From: Anabas testudineus
Lineage: Eukaryota > Chordata > Actinopteri > Anabantiformes > Anabantidae
Direction: 5' to 3'
Assembly: GCF_900324465.2 (NCBI RefSeq)
Contig: NC_046617.1
Span: 14,631,223 to 14,695,222 of the forward strand
Length of the DNA: 64,000 nt
In this document: positions 1 to 17,440 of the stretch, piece by piece
How positions within the stretch are numbered: the stretch's first letter is position 1
Layout of the letters: the number at the start of each line of letters is the position of its first letter
Program-made: the position numbers and the translations under genes
The notes under the pieces: model-generated
Told to the model about the DNA's origin: nothing
Database searches by the model: none
The model's input: only the letters and a program-made list of their open reading frames with translations

Positions 1-383
1 TTTGAGGATAGATAGCACTAAAGATGAATAGTGCCGTCAATGCTGCTTAATGAAAAGAGGTAATTACTATATAAGAAACTGCTCTCTGGCATAGCACAGT
101 CAGCGCTTAAAGAGAGGGTTAATTTGATAATAGCCTTCTTAAAACACTTCTTGACAGCTGTGCTGAGAGAGTGGCTGACTCAATATATGCAAAGTTAGCA
201 GGTTAAAGTAAGATTACGTTTATTAGGACAGAGGAATTGGTAACAGCAGGCTGGGGGCTGTTTGAAAGACATGTCTACACTGTTAAATGAGACAGATGTA
301 GTCTGCAATGGCTCATGTTTCCCCTCCTGCTGAGCTGTATTGTCACAGTTTACACCACTCACTGTGAATTTCATTAGACTGAG

Positions 384-465
<82 letters not shown>

Positions 466-508
466 CATAGATGTGAAGTGATTTGTAACTTGCATAATTT
501 TTTTCCAG
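1..508. other. tex2 intronic sequence at left window edge
   Basis: No coding exon was recognised before the acceptor at 507-508. The stretch is most simply an intron of tex2, whose earlier exons lie outside the window. Its only distinct content is the GATA microsatellite at 384-468. Short open frames here come from the tetranucleotide repeat and are not genes. Confidence 0.6.
384..468. repeat. (GATA)n microsatellite
   Basis: About 20 tandem copies of GATA, nearly uninterrupted, lie just before the first visible tex2 exon. They encode artefactual SIYL repeats on the opposite strand. Confidence 0.97.
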
Positions 509-2760
509 GGCTGGATGAATGAAACACACAGCTACGACCCTGAGACCTTCCATCCTTCTGTCACACACACTGTCCATGCAACACTGAAGGGCAGCTGGCT
601 GCGTCTGGCATATCCACGTGCCAATATTCCCCGCTGGGCAGCATTTGATGAGGCACAACATGAGGCTGTGTTTTTGCATTCACGCACTTATGAGCTGGCT
701 AACTGTAAGGTCAGTGTGTCTGCAAAAAAAAATAAAAAATCTAATTTCTGGGTCCCAGGAGAGCAGACCTCTCAGACGGGGCTAAAAGAGAAAGGCAAGA
801 TGACCTCTCTTGTGAACTCTTCACTTTCATCTCTCTCCACCCACTTTGTCATCTAACACGGAGGTGAAAGACCAGAAGCGTTAGGAATGAAGTGATGATG
901 CTCTGGATAAATTTGACCCCACTACTATACCAGTGGCTTATTGAGGCAGGTCACAGTAGCTTTGAAGAATAACACTATCACACAGTCTAATTAGTGTGGC
1001 TAGTGCTTTGGTAATAGTGACCAGCCAACACAATGTCTGCCTGCCAGCTTCTGTTAAAAAATGTAGTTAAAAATTAAACTGTTTGTCTCAGTCTTTACTA
1101 TTAATTTTCATCCCAGGTGTCTCTGTTACCTCCTGGTTTGGCCCGTAAAAGGATGTGGAACAAGAAGTACCCCATCTGCATTATTCTGGCTGAGGGGGAG
1201 GTAGGGGAGGAGAGTCTGATAGAAGGGCAGGAGAAGGAAGAGAGGGTAGAGAGGCACACTGTACTGGACCACCAGCTTCCTGTCACCCTCTACCTGTTTG
1301 GGCGCACAGGAAGAGAGAAAGAGGAGTGGTTTCAGCATTTCCTGTTTGCTTCCCGGGCGGGAACCAAAACCAGTGTGAGGGGTGAGGAGGACACAGGTAA
1401 GAAGATGTCATGGTTCAGGGCGATTCGGGTCAAATAAGCTGTACGACGTACCTGTCTTTCCTCTGTCACTCAGAAACCCCGTCTGGTGGAGATGCTGTTA
1501 AAGAAAACACAGAGGACCTGCAGGACTTGCCAGGAGCTGTGAAAACAAGAACGCTATCGGACTACACTACTTACATGACTCAACTGATTGCGACAGAGAG
1601 TTGCAATCCCACCCCCAGCCCCTGCCACAGTGACAAAGGAAGCCCAACAACCCACAGGAAGGTGTTTGAACAGCACACTTTTTTAGTTTTTAGATGTAGC
1701 ATCCTTTCTAGAAAGTAGTAGCACAGAATTTAAAACGTCCCTATGCGTGTTGTGCTAACTCAGTTAATTTTACCTCCACTGATCAGTGTCAGGCAACATC
1801 TGTTCCATTGTTTTGCTATGTGTTCAGATCAGTCTAGGATGTAGGATGCTGACTCAGCCAAACACACCCTTGCTGACTAGACCAAACATCAACGTACAGA
1901 AATATCAGATTTCACCTAGCTGGAAGGATATTAATAGGAAAAGAGTGTGGTGCATCTGCAGCATACATGACTTACCTGCCAATTCTATTTTGAGGATTTT
2001 GGGGTTTGGTATCATACCAAAGAGACAGAAAGAGAAAGATGCAGAATCTGCACGAGAGTAAAAAATGTACCTTGCATCGCGGTTCTTTTATGTGATTTAA
2101 TGTTTAAAGATGCTTGTGCTAACATAATATAACATATATTCCTCCAAAATAATCTGCAGAGTCAAAATGAAGAGCAAAGACCTGGAAGTCGGTTAGGAGC
2201 TGAGTCCAGTGCAGATTCTGGGCCAGCAGGGTGCACTGTCGAGAGTCACCCCACCTGGGTGAACTCCTTAGTGGGGAGGATCTTCTGGGACTTTCTGCGG
2301 GAGAAGTACTGGACTGATCAGGTGGCGCACAAGATCCAGAAGAAACTCGGCAAGATCAAGGTGAGCGTGGATGCAATGAATTTTTCTGAGGACAAAGTGC
2401 TGATGGTTGTTGTTCTTTTTATATTCACCATTCATATTTACACCATTATCACAGCATCATCATGACTAAGGACATGGAACCTACGATCATAGTAACTGTG
2501 TACTGTGGGTCACGTGATGTGACCTGAACTGTAGTGCTGGTTTGTGCACAAGGTCAAAAGAGGTGACACTGGGCACAGCAGCTCTCCTTTCTCTCTTCTC
2601 TGTGTGTGTGTGTGTGTGTGTGTGTGTCTCAGAGTCTGCTGAAATCGCTCTTATTGTCAGGTGGTGGGTGTGAGTGCAGGAGAACTGATGCACTGCAGCA
2701 TAGCATTATTCATTTTGTGTTCTTCTCTTTAACACACCATCCTTTTTACTCCTTTACTCC

Positions 2761-2808
<48 letters not shown>

Positions 2809-4717
2809 CTCGCTGGAGGGTAGAATTATTTGGTCATTTGTTTGAGGCAATTTGCTGCCTGTGTGGGTCTCTCTAATTTTCAAAGCCAGAATTAATTCAA
2901 AGGTTTCTGTGCATGACAAGAGCACATCATGTTTAGAAATTTAAAGTGCTGTTTGTGTCATTACAGTTGCCATATTTCATGAATGAGCTGACGCTCACTG
3001 ATCTGGACATGGGTACCTGCTTACCTCAGGTCCTCAGCACCTCCAAACCTACACTGGACCGCAGAGGTACAGTATGTGTATGTATGTCATTATTACCTGT
3101 ACTCTCTTTGTTCTTATTTATTTTTTCTCTATTGTCTGTATCACTATTCACATGGAGGAGTCACCTAATCAGGTTTACTGAACAATCCCTATTCAGATCA
3201 TTCTCTCAGTCACATTCCTGCATTCACTTCAGGCCATGATCTCCTTTATTTAATTACAGAGTTTGTGCCCGCTGCCCGTGCTCGCTCTCAAAGCTTTAAT
3301 TTGTGTCCTGCTGAAGTGATTAACAATCCTCTTAGCCTTGACTAAGTTCAACCAGCAATAACACCCGTGAGCTATCCTCTATTGGTCTAATGTGCCCTCT
3401 GCAGTGACACTGTGCCAGGCCAGCTCAAGAAGAGATGTTGGTTCAGAGGCTGAACCAAACTTTAGGTCAAAGTATATCTAAAATTAACACTTTGTGTTTG
3501 CTGAAGTACCTCCTTCTGTCTCCAAGGTTTGTGGCTGGAGCTGGAGTTGATGTACACAGGCTGCCTTCAGATGACGCTGGAGACTAAGATGAACCTGTGT
3601 AAGCTGGGTAAAGAGGGAGAGGATGAGTCTCACAATGTTCCAGAGACCCAAAAAGTAGGGTGAGGCCCATTTTAGTTTCATATAGAAAAAAACAGCCTGG
3701 ACGTGGGCATTCTCACGTGTTTGTGGAGAAATGTGTTTTGTACTTGGCATTAAGAGATACCTCTGCTGTGTTTTTAGCTCCAAACCTAGGCTGTGTGTAT
3801 TGGCTGATAGTGACGAAGAGTCATCCAGTGCAGGCTCATCTGATGAGGAGGAAGTCCCTCCATCTGAGCCACAGGGATCTGTGGGAGACAAGACCACAGT
3901 GGTACCTGCTGATGGGTAAATAAAATTTTAAAAAAGTTTACTGGCATTTTCCACCACAGAGATCAAATATAACTCAATAACAACCCACTCCTGGACTTGA
4001 TGGACTGAATTCCACATTTGTTTTCATTTTTCACCAGACATGCAGGTGGCAGCACAAGTAGGAAAATCCTGAGATTTGTAGACAAGATTGCAAAGTCTAA
4101 GTACTTCCAGAAAGCCACAGAGAATGAGTACATCAGAAAGAAGATAGCCGAGGTGTCCAATATGCCTCTAATGCTCAGCGTAGAGGTCCTGGAGCTCTCT
4201 GGTACACTGGCCATCAACATCCCACCTCCTCCAACTGACAGGATATGGTACTGATGTTCCTTGTTCTTCTTGACATAGCTTCAAAGTGTAGTGTACTCCT
4301 GTCAGATCAGTTATATCTTGGTTATTTCCAATGTTTCCTTTCAGGTACAGTTTCCGGGTGCCACCCAGGTTAGAGCTTCATGTACGTCCCATGCTTGGGG
4401 AGAGGGAGGTCACCTTTACTCATGTCACTGAGTGGATAGAGAAAAAACTGCAGTGTGAGTTCCAGGTGAGTTCATTCATGAATCAGTTACAGCAGACAGT
4501 TTCTCTAACTTATAATTACTGCCATTGCTAATTATTAAATGTGGTTTTATTCATCTTTGTTGCTAAACAGAAAGTGTTTGTCATGCCTAATATGGATGAT
4601 CTGTACCTCTCCTTGATGACATCTGGCCTGGAAAACCCACCTGCATCCCACAATTCTTCAGTCCAGTCTACATCCCAACAATCCTCCATGGAGTCGCAGG
4701 AGTACATGTCAGAGTAG
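509..4717 (+). CDS. tex2: Testis-expressed protein 2 (TEX2), 3' part: PH-like and SMP lipid-transfer domains
   Basis: TEX2 is an ER membrane protein with an SMP (TULIP-type) lipid-transfer domain acting at membrane contact sites. Ten exons are visible: 509-709, 1117-1396, 1474-1661, 2160-2360, 2967-3066, 3527-3659, 3778-3915, 4038-4247, 4345-4465 and 4571-4717. All splice phases agree, giving about 572 C-terminal residues ending ESQEYMSE. The first two exons encode the PH-like region (KYPICIILAEGE, VTLYLFGRTGREKEEWFQHF). The SMP domain begins near TWVNSLVGRIFWDFL and runs to the C-terminus, interrupted by an acidic linker (LADSDEESSSAGSSDEEE). The 1661 donor (GTGTTT) is weak but phase-consistent. 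N-terminal exons, including the transmembrane segments, are outside the window. The identification is by recognised TEX2 sequence. Confidence 0.93.
2601..2627. repeat. (GT)n microsatellite
   Basis: Thirteen uninterrupted TG units lie in the tex2 intron after the 2160-2360 exon. Confidence 0.95.
2763..2806. repeat. (CA)n microsatellite
   Basis: About 22 CA units lie in the same tex2 intron as the GT tract 140 bp earlier. The two tracts are complementary, so they could pair as a long hairpin in the nascent transcript. Confidence 0.95.
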
Positions 4718-5130
4718 CACCCCCTGAGGCTCCAAAATGGTAAATTTGCTGCAAACAAGGCAAATATGCAACTGTTGGTCATGAATCTGTGATGGATTCC
4801 TGTTTGTTACAACCAGTGCCGGATACAGTAGATGCCTCCAGAAGGCATGCTGAACATGGCAGTGACTGTGAGAATGGTGCTATGGGGCCCCCTACTGTGA
4901 AGAAAACGGAACTGTACCTAACACCCTGAGACCAGTGACAGCACAAACATTTTATGTCTGTACTGGATGTAAAAAGTGCATTTGTTCACCACTGTCTTGC
5001 AAGAAGGCTGCTTGAACAACCTATCAATCAATTCATTCATTTTCTAATCCAATGATTGTGTTCAGGATCAAACAAACAAATGCATGTAATCTCTGAACAG
5101 TGTTCATATGCTTATGTATTGTCAGTGAAC

Positions 5131-5136
5131 AATAAA
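5131..5136 (+). terminator. Poly(A) signal of tex2
   Basis: A canonical AATAAA lies about 415 bp after the tex2 stop. Cleavage would fall near 5150, roughly 115 bp before the stop codon of the convergent rpl3l gene. Confidence 0.7.
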
Positions 5137-5265
5137 ACCCGTTCACAACTGTGTAAACGCACACAAACACATCGCGTTTATGGATCACACAGATAATTAA
5201 CACAGACCAACGCAATGCATTTAGAACTCAGCGTTTTTTATATTTTGAGAATATAATTCATTTTT

Positions 5266-9412
<4,147 letters not shown>

Positions 9413-9433
9413 GTCCGCACACTGTCCAGTCGA

Positions 9434-9453
9434 GGGATAGAAAGAGAGAGAAA
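9434..9453 (-). promoter_or_regulatory. Possible 5'TOP-like tract of rpl3l leader
   Basis: On the minus strand a 20-nt pyrimidine-dominated run (TTTCTCTCTCTTTC...) lies 22-41 nt upstream of the inferred ATG at 9412. Ribosomal-protein mRNAs usually start with a C followed by pyrimidines. The tract therefore supports both the exon-1 placement and a start site near 9450. This is inferred only. Confidence 0.4.
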
Positions 9454-9828
9454 CCAATCCTGATGCAAGAGTCATACATAAGATGATACACAGTGCAAAG
9501 GTGTCTAATTTGGTTTTTGGCCTAGTCCAGTAGTCGTATTCCCTTTCAAACAAGGCAATCTCTGCCAAGCTATGACAGGAGAAGATGAGAGGAGGGAAGA
9601 GGGTATAGTCCGGGGTCTTAGTGGTGGGGAAGCCCAGTGGACAGGAACCACATAACCAAGAAAGGAGAGAGAACAGGAGAAGAACGTTTTCATTGTCATG
9701 TGGCCAAAGATCACCTGAAGTGTTTCAGGACTGACACATTTTCCTCTTATTTTATGGAGCAGAAATATTATATTGTACCTAGTGTAGAGCTACGTTTGGT
9801 TGCTGAATCATTACTCTTTTCCTTTATG

Positions 9829-9830
<2 letters not shown>

Positions 9831-9893
<63 letters not shown>
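9831..9893. repeat. (GT)n microsatellite
   Basis: About 31 uninterrupted GT units, the longest dinucleotide tract in the window, lie between the divergent rpl3l and ndufb10 genes. Confidence 0.98.
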
Positions 9894-9894
<1 letters not shown>

Positions 9895-10630
9895 CATATT
9901 TAGTGACTGAGCTGCGTTAGGTGTAATAATAATTAGTATCACTGAGTACTTATGGTGTTTTCCCATAGACGTGGACACAAATAAAAGAATTAAAGGCAAG
10001 AAGTATTACATATCATCATGGTTTAAAATATCTACATTTTTAAAGCGTAAATAAAGCAGGTCACATTACAGGGTTTCTTGCATTGGTGTAATAAGTACTG
10101 CAGAGTACTGCAGAGGCACATCAGTAAAAATTCAAGATTTGGGTTTGTTGCATTTTTGCTGCACTCTGTGATTAATGTAGTCTGGTTGTTTTGTGTCTCT
10201 TTCTGGTCATTTTGTGTCTTTCTGTATATAAGCCCATCATTTTGCACTTTGTTATACTTCTTCTTGTCTCTCTATGTCAACATTTGTGTATATTTATAGT
10301 TGGTTGACTGACTCTCCTATAACCTATTTGTCTTAAACCCTAGTCAATCCTAATAACTGGTCAATTCTTCCATAATTAGTTTGAAGAAGTTATTTGTTGG
10401 CTGCACCACCACCTGCTGCCTTTTAAAAGTACAACAGTTCCACCTGTGACCTTTACCCTTTGACCTTCATGTTTTTAAACAAGTACTAATTATTGGCTTA
10501 TGCGAGCATCCCTGTTCAGTATGATGTTTGTATATAATAAGAATTATTAAATAATCCAACATAAAGAATACACGAATGAGATTAAAGTTTGCATTTGATG
10601 ACCTCTATTTCGCCATTATACTATGTGTTC

Positions 10631-10641
10631 TGCGCATGCGC
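10631..10641. promoter_or_regulatory. NRF1 site in ndufb10 promoter
   Basis: TGCGCATGCGC, a perfect palindromic NRF1 (nuclear respiratory factor 1) consensus, lies 67 bp upstream of the ndufb10 ATG. A CGCCATTATA motif resembling a YY1 site lies about 20 bp further upstream. NRF1 drives many nuclear-encoded respiratory-chain genes, which matches the downstream gene. Confidence 0.75.
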
Positions 10642-10707
10642 TACCTCGAAAGGAGAGCTGTCGAGGTCGAACTGTAGGATTTTTAATCTTGGACAAAATA
10701 AAGCAAA

Positions 10708-12242
10708 ATGCCTACAGACTATGAAAAGGACGCCTATCCCGAGCCTCCTCAGAAAACTCCGGTTGTGGACAAACTATCAGCACTGCCAAACCCGACGCTG
10801 ATCTTGTCCAAACTCTTCTATTATTCCGTGGATCTGCCTGTCACCAAATTTAGAGGTAACTTAAGCTAACGGAGCTAACGCTAACAGGCTAGCACAACAA
10901 CACCACTAGTAGGAGCAGAGGGTGCTGTATAGACAAACCTATATGCATTTAGGCATTTGAGCAATTAAATACAGGCTGGTAATTAGTAGAATATTACATC
11001 TAATCAATTACGGGACTCTGTATTTGACACTATGCATTACAGTTAGCTGTCATCGTAGTTAGCATTGGTAAGTGTGCTAGCTAGCGTCATGCTTAGAGCT
11101 ATCAAGTCACAGCACAACCAGCATGGCCCTGTTTAGGTTTAATTGTGTTCGGGGTTGTGTTTCTTTCTTCTTCCAGATGCTGTGGACAGTATTCGGTCTA
11201 AAAACAGGTTTGTGTACTACCACCAGAAGTTCCGCCGTGTTCCCGACCTGACTGAGTGCCAGCAGGGAGACTATGTCTGCTACTATGAGGCAGAGATGCA
11301 GTGGAGGAGAGATTAGTAAGTGTTGCACAGATTGTGGATGACTTTAAAATAGACAGATGGTACACTAAACTATTATAGTGGAGTCTCATAAAGAGGTGGA
11401 CACACTCAGCAACAATAATCAAGTAGACTGTGGTAAACAAATGATTTTTGGTTGGCCCTAATTGGCTTAAAGTGTGCAAAGAAAATACCCCCCACACAAT
11501 GACATCTCCAGCCTAAACCATTGATACAAGGCAGGATGGGTTCATGTTTATATTTATGCCAAATTCTAACCTCACGATATGAAGCAGAAATCAATACTTT
11601 TTTTTCATTATTCTGTTTTTATGAGATTTATGAGGCAAACATGGGAAAACTAGATTTCCTATTATGAGAATAAAAGTAGATGTCCATCTGCCTGTAAGGT
11701 GAGCTACATCACCTTGACTGTGGGTCAAGCCCTCACTTTGAGTATTAGATCTGTCAACTCCAAGCATGTGAGCATTCTCACTGCCCTCTTGTAATAAAGT
11801 AAATTTAGTTTTCTGTAAAGAAGAGACTACAGTGTTATTGTCTTCCCTCCTCAGTAAAGTGGACCAGGAGATTGTGAAGGTGGTCCAGGAGCGCATGAGG
11901 GCCTGTCATCAGAGGGAGGGACACAGTTATCTGCAGAACTGTGCCAAAGAAATACAACTGTTCAACGAGGTGACCAAGAACTTCCAATCACGCTGTAAGT
12001 ACTGTGCTGTTTGAAGATACTGAAAAGAAAATGTGAATGTTACGCTGTTGTGCATTTTACTTGTAACTCAGTAATGAAAATATTTGTATAGATAATTAAA
12101 TACATCATATGTATTTTCACATAATTACTTGGCTGCCATTTGTTTTGCAGATGGAGATCTGGGAGCTTATGCCAGCGGGAGGAAATGTCTAATGAAGCAA
12201 AAAGAACGAATGATGGCAGCTCAGGCCCAGGCTGCAGAATAA
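10708..12242 (+). CDS. ndufb10: NADH dehydrogenase 1 beta subcomplex subunit 10 (NDUFB10)
   Basis: NDUFB10 (PDSW) is an accessory subunit of mitochondrial complex I on the intermembrane-space side of the membrane arm. Four exons (10708-10855, 11177-11315, 11855-11994, 12151-12242) join in phase to give 172 residues; human has 172. The start is supported by MPTDYEKDAYPEPP, matching human MPDSWDKDVYPEPP. Conserved landmarks are the YYYH-like RFVYYHQKFRRVPD, the first Cys pair (TECQQGDYVC) and the second pair (RACHQREGHSYLQNC). These cysteines form the disulfides of this CHCH-related protein. There is no cleavable presequence. The gene starts just after an NRF1 palindrome and ends with a poly(A) signal at 12272. 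It is divergent from rpl3l and convergent with rps2. Confidence 0.97.
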
Positions 12243-12271
12243 GTTCTCAATGTCTTGTGTAATAACTGTAA

Positions 12272-12277
12272 AATAAA
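12272..12277 (+). terminator. Poly(A) signal of ndufb10
   Basis: AATAAA lies 30 nt after the stop codon, implying a very short 3'UTR. Confidence 0.8.
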
Positions 12278-12678
12278 AATTGTGATAAATTGCTTTGCCT
12301 TTGCATCCTCTTTGTAATCAACTCACATCTGTAGTGCATTTGTTGTGATGTCTAACCATAAGTATATTCAAGAAACTTTCCAAGTTCTGCCAACATCAGT
12401 AAAGAGGCTACCCAAAATTGCATCATCGGATTTCCTCTATGTAATGCAACTATTAAATCTTTGTTGCAGGTGGATTTTTCAACTGTTATGCACAATACAA
12501 ATCAGTGCAGTTATAATTTTTAAATTTATGAATTAAACCTCACATATTTCAGTCATCCTATTGAATTAACATACACATAGATGATGCATTATCCATGTTA
12601 GCCGTTTGTTTTTTTCCACAGAGATCCTTTATGAACAAGCAACACAAAACAATAGACATTACATGGTGTTTCAGAACG

Positions 12679-12684
12679 TTTATT
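12679..12684 (-). terminator. Poly(A) signal of rps2
   Basis: The minus strand reads AATAAA 24 nt past the rps2 stop. Short 3'UTRs are typical of ribosomal-protein genes. Confidence 0.8.
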
Positions 12685-12707
12685 AAACGACTTCTGTACA
12701 AAAAGGT

Positions 12708-14194
<1,487 letters not shown>

Positions 14195-14491
14195 TTGCTG
14201 CAGAAGAAAACAGACAAATTAATATTTCTGTGAACCTGTAACCCACGAGGGTACCGACGTTTTAATGATGCATCTCAAACCCGAGCATCGCCGCCATATT
14301 CAAAGCTGAGAAGCTCCACTCAAAATGTATAAATACCACGAATTTCGCTTCACTGTTTCAATCAATACGTGACGTGTTTTAAATAACATCGTCAGATGTT
14401 ATTATAAAGACAAAATTAATGTATTTGTCGGCGCGATGCGTGAGATAATAAAGGATTTAGATGGGAGGAAAAAAATCCACATTCAACTTAC

Positions 14492-14514
14492 GTGATCGTT
14501 ATAACAGGAAGAAG
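14492..14514 (-). promoter_or_regulatory. rps2 5'TOP start and non-coding exon 1
   Basis: The minus strand reads CTTCTTCCTG from 14514, a 5' terminal oligopyrimidine tract, and runs to a GTAAGT donor at 14491. This is the expected layout for a ribosomal-protein gene: a tiny non-coding first exon, with translation under mTOR/LARP1 control. The start site is inferred from the motif. Confidence 0.6.
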
Positions 14515-14850
14515 AACTAAGACAAGTTCCGCCGAGTTTTATTAGACGTGTTATCGCGATATTTCCTCCGAGAGAAAATACACACTGCCCCCTAGTGGCA
14601 CATTATTCCAAACATGACCTGTACTCGTTTAAGAATTTGGAGACTAAAGTTTCTTTATCTATTTTATTAAAATGTTTATCTTTATTTATATTTATTTAAT
14701 TTTTTATTTTATACTTTTTTTTTTGTTGTTGGACAATGCACTGATGTGCTCATCACCATCATGATCAATGTTGTCATCAAAGATTCAGTCATCATTCCAA
14801 CCCTAAATGAAGATCAGGGTCAGGTTTCATCACAGCATAATGTTAAATGC

Positions 14851-14856
14851 TTTATT
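14851..14856 (-). terminator. Poly(A) signal of rnf151
   Basis: The minus strand reads AATAAA about 140 nt past the rnf151 stop codon. Confidence 0.55.
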
Positions 14857-14993
14857 ACAAAATGGATGTAAATACAGCAGAAACTCATTTGAATCACGTC
14901 TCTACCTACTTATCCAAAAACACGCATCCTCAATGAAAGTAACACATGCAGATATTATACACAGCTAACCAGCAGCAGAAAATTACACGTCCC

Positions 14994-17440
14994 TCAGCAG
15001 TTACTGATGTTGCTACTCGGAGTCCCACTAGAGCTGCCGCTGCTCTCTCCAAGGTCCTCCTCCTCCACCTCATTGAGATCATCCATCACCTCCAGGCTCT
15101 CACAGATCAACCCTATCTGCCTCTTCATGTGGGCCATGGTGCTCTGCATCCTCCTCATCTTCCTTTGCAGGGCAGTGGCGATGGCCCTGTGGTTCCTCTG
15201 TCTGGCTTCGTACTCCTGCCTCAGCTGCTTGTAGCAGTTGTGTTGAGCCTGGGTGCGGTGGGAGAGTATCGTCCCGCAGCCCATATGGCAGGGCTGGCGC
15301 CAGTGTTCACAGTGGCGTGCGTGTGTGTCCAGGTCTCTTCGGAGGAGCTGTGCTCGACAGCCTTGGTATGGACAGGGGATGAGCTCATACAGACAGCTCA
15401 TACTGTGGCAGTACTGCTCTGAAAGGGGGAAGGTCTCTGTACAACCACGGATCTCATTCTTACACTGTAAGAGAAATAAAGTAGTGCATAGATATGACAT
15501 GGTTCACATATTCCTGTAGAATGAGAGAAAATCCTTCTCAACTCTAAGAATTGTTTGTTGACTTAAGTGAAGTTAAATTATCAATACTGAAAATACTTAC
15601 ATTAATGTTTAAATAATACAAATCAAGGTCCTGGACTGATAATAACACACAAGCAAGTGTTTTATTAGTACCATTATCATTATTGGAAGCAGAAGAAAAT
15701 GTATTTAAAGTATCATAAGAAAAGTTCCAAAATGTTCCAAAGTGGCATCTGTCAGTATTAAACTGTGTATTATACGAAGGTCTATTATTGAAATATTGTC
15801 ACTGTACATTTTATAAGCTGATGACAGAGATTCAATTTTACTGTATGCTTTCTTTTGTAGCCTATGTACTTTATTAATCTATAAACTAGTAAGATAAGCT
15901 ATAAAATAAATGTTGTGGAGAATTAAAATAATATTGACTATTATCTACTTGAGTAATTTTACAATGTGTTTTCAATATGTGTGAAGTTTGTTCCAGTTTT
16001 TCAGTGTTAAAATGTGCTGCTTTATTGTTTTTCACTGATTAACATTATTAATTAGTTGGAAAATAATAGGTATATTAAATGATAAGGAAAATAAAGTTAA
16101 AGTTATATCTCTCTACAGATATTTTAAGAACTGTAGTGATATGCTTACACTGAGGATTATAAGATGAATATGCCCTGTGAGTCCTTTCACAAGATCAGAT
16201 ACACACACTGAGCAGAAATCTAGAGTGGGCCCCTTTACAGACCCCCTCCCCAAGCCTTCAAGAATAGATAGTGCCACTTTTTAGGCCATGTTATTATTAT
16301 TTTGGTTTTGCTCTCCATTTTTCCCCAAACGAAGCTACTCATTTACTACAATGACTGTTACAGTATTTTCCCTGAACTTTCATCCCTGATAACTTTAAAT
16401 CTCATTTCAATTTCCTACCTTGATCTTCATGCGTCCAATAGATTTGCTCAACTTGAACATGACAAAGATCAAGCTTGTTTTAACAGGGTTTCTGCAGCAG
16501 GGACAGGTTTCCTGCCTGTAGAGGATAGAAATAGTTAGTCATGTTCTTCGGTGAGGACTACCAATCATGTGCAGCACAATTTAATAATGTTCTTGTTCAG
16601 TGTTATTGATCCATGTTGTGTTTGGTACCTCTTCAGCCATTGCAAGATGCATTTCTTGCAGAAGATGTGGTGGCACGCAGCTCTTACTGGACATCTGAGG
16701 ACTCCCTGACATATTGTGCAGATCACATCGTAATCTGGAGGGTCCACAAACAGCTCAACATCATAGCCCCCACTCTGTGTTGAGACCTCTGGGTCTGCCT
16801 GGATGGGGGAACATAAACATTACTTTATTTTGTGTTATCATTGTGGATGACTATATGTTCTTCAGGGAAATATTATAGGTTAAAGACCTCATAATGTAAT
16901 GTCAATGTAATAAATAAATTGTAATATTAATACAATTACATTATATTTAAATAATGAGGCAGTTGAGGAAATTATGACCCTTTATGAATTAATATGTGAA
17001 TATTTTCTCCACAGCTGTTACAGCCTGTCCCCAGTATTTTCAACATAAAGACAACAGACAACAACAAAGAATTGTTCTGGAAAGTCATATGACTGATCAC
17101 ATGATTGCAAACAGGTGCAACATTTCTATTCCCCCAGAAAGATAAAGCATGAAATAAACTACTTATATCATGCGTACAGGGGCCTACATAAGTTTAAAAA
17201 CATGTTTATAATATATATTACATTTGAGTTAATTCAGATATAATAAAAACTCTGATATCCATACAAGTGGAAGGCAAGTGTTAGAGTTCACGAAAAATAT
17301 TCTGACAGCAGTGTCGCATTAATTTGTCATCAGTTGTCATATAACGACACAACATCTGTAGTAGAGCTAATAAAGCTAATAAAAGTGAAAAATTAAACAC
17401 AGAATAAATAAGTAAACATCAGCTGTTGTCTACTCACCAT
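14994..17440 (-). CDS. rnf151: RING finger protein 151 (RNF151)
   Basis: RNF151 is a RING/TRAF-zinc-finger protein described as testis-expressed in mammals and a likely E3 ubiquitin ligase. Exons in transcript order are 17438-17440 (ATG only), 16629-16798, 16419-16515 and 14994-15464, giving 246 residues. The RING spans about residues 28-65: CTIC, then CHHIFCKKC, then CPCC. TRAF-type zinc-finger Cys/His follow (CKNEIRGC, CPYQGCRAQLL, HARHC, CGTILSHRTQAQHNC). A basic helical region and an acidic, Ser/Gly-rich tail end the protein. The ATG-only exon is supported by ATG|GTGAGT and by the in-phase join to ADPEVSTQSGGYDVELF. RNF41-like proteins share this architecture, but position between RPS2 and TBL3 matches human RNF151. 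The gene is divergent from tbl3. Confidence 0.9.

Larger units (their letters stand above)
9413..10707. other. rpl3l / ndufb10 divergent intergenic region
   Basis: This is the head-to-head spacer between the inferred rpl3l ATG and the ndufb10 ATG. It holds the rpl3l 5' leader with a pyrimidine-rich tract (minus strand, 9434-9453), a long GT microsatellite and the NRF1 site before ndufb10. The rest (about 9900-10600) is AT-rich with no supported gene. Confidence 0.7.
12243..12707. other. ndufb10 / rps2 convergent spacer
   Basis: This AT-rich spacer separates two convergent genes. It contains both poly(A) signals (12272 plus; 12679-12684 minus) and nothing else that can be supported. Confidence 0.7.
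14195..14993. other. rps2 promoter and spacer to rnf151
   Basis: This region includes rps2 intron 1, the non-coding exon 1 with a TOP start, GC-rich promoter sequence to about 14600, and AT-rich sequence up to the rnf151 stop. Intron 1 has a GCCGCCATATT motif (near 14289) resembling a YY1 site. No further gene is seen. Confidence 0.65.

Noticed and set aside
195-679. Overlapping open frames with SIYLSIYL repeats near the left end
   Set aside because: They are translations of the GATA microsatellite with no splice or homology support.
14946-15519. Plus-strand open frames of 158 and 88 codons opposite rnf151
   Set aside because: They are antisense shadows of the rnf151 last exon; the minus strand carries the conserved zinc-finger residues.
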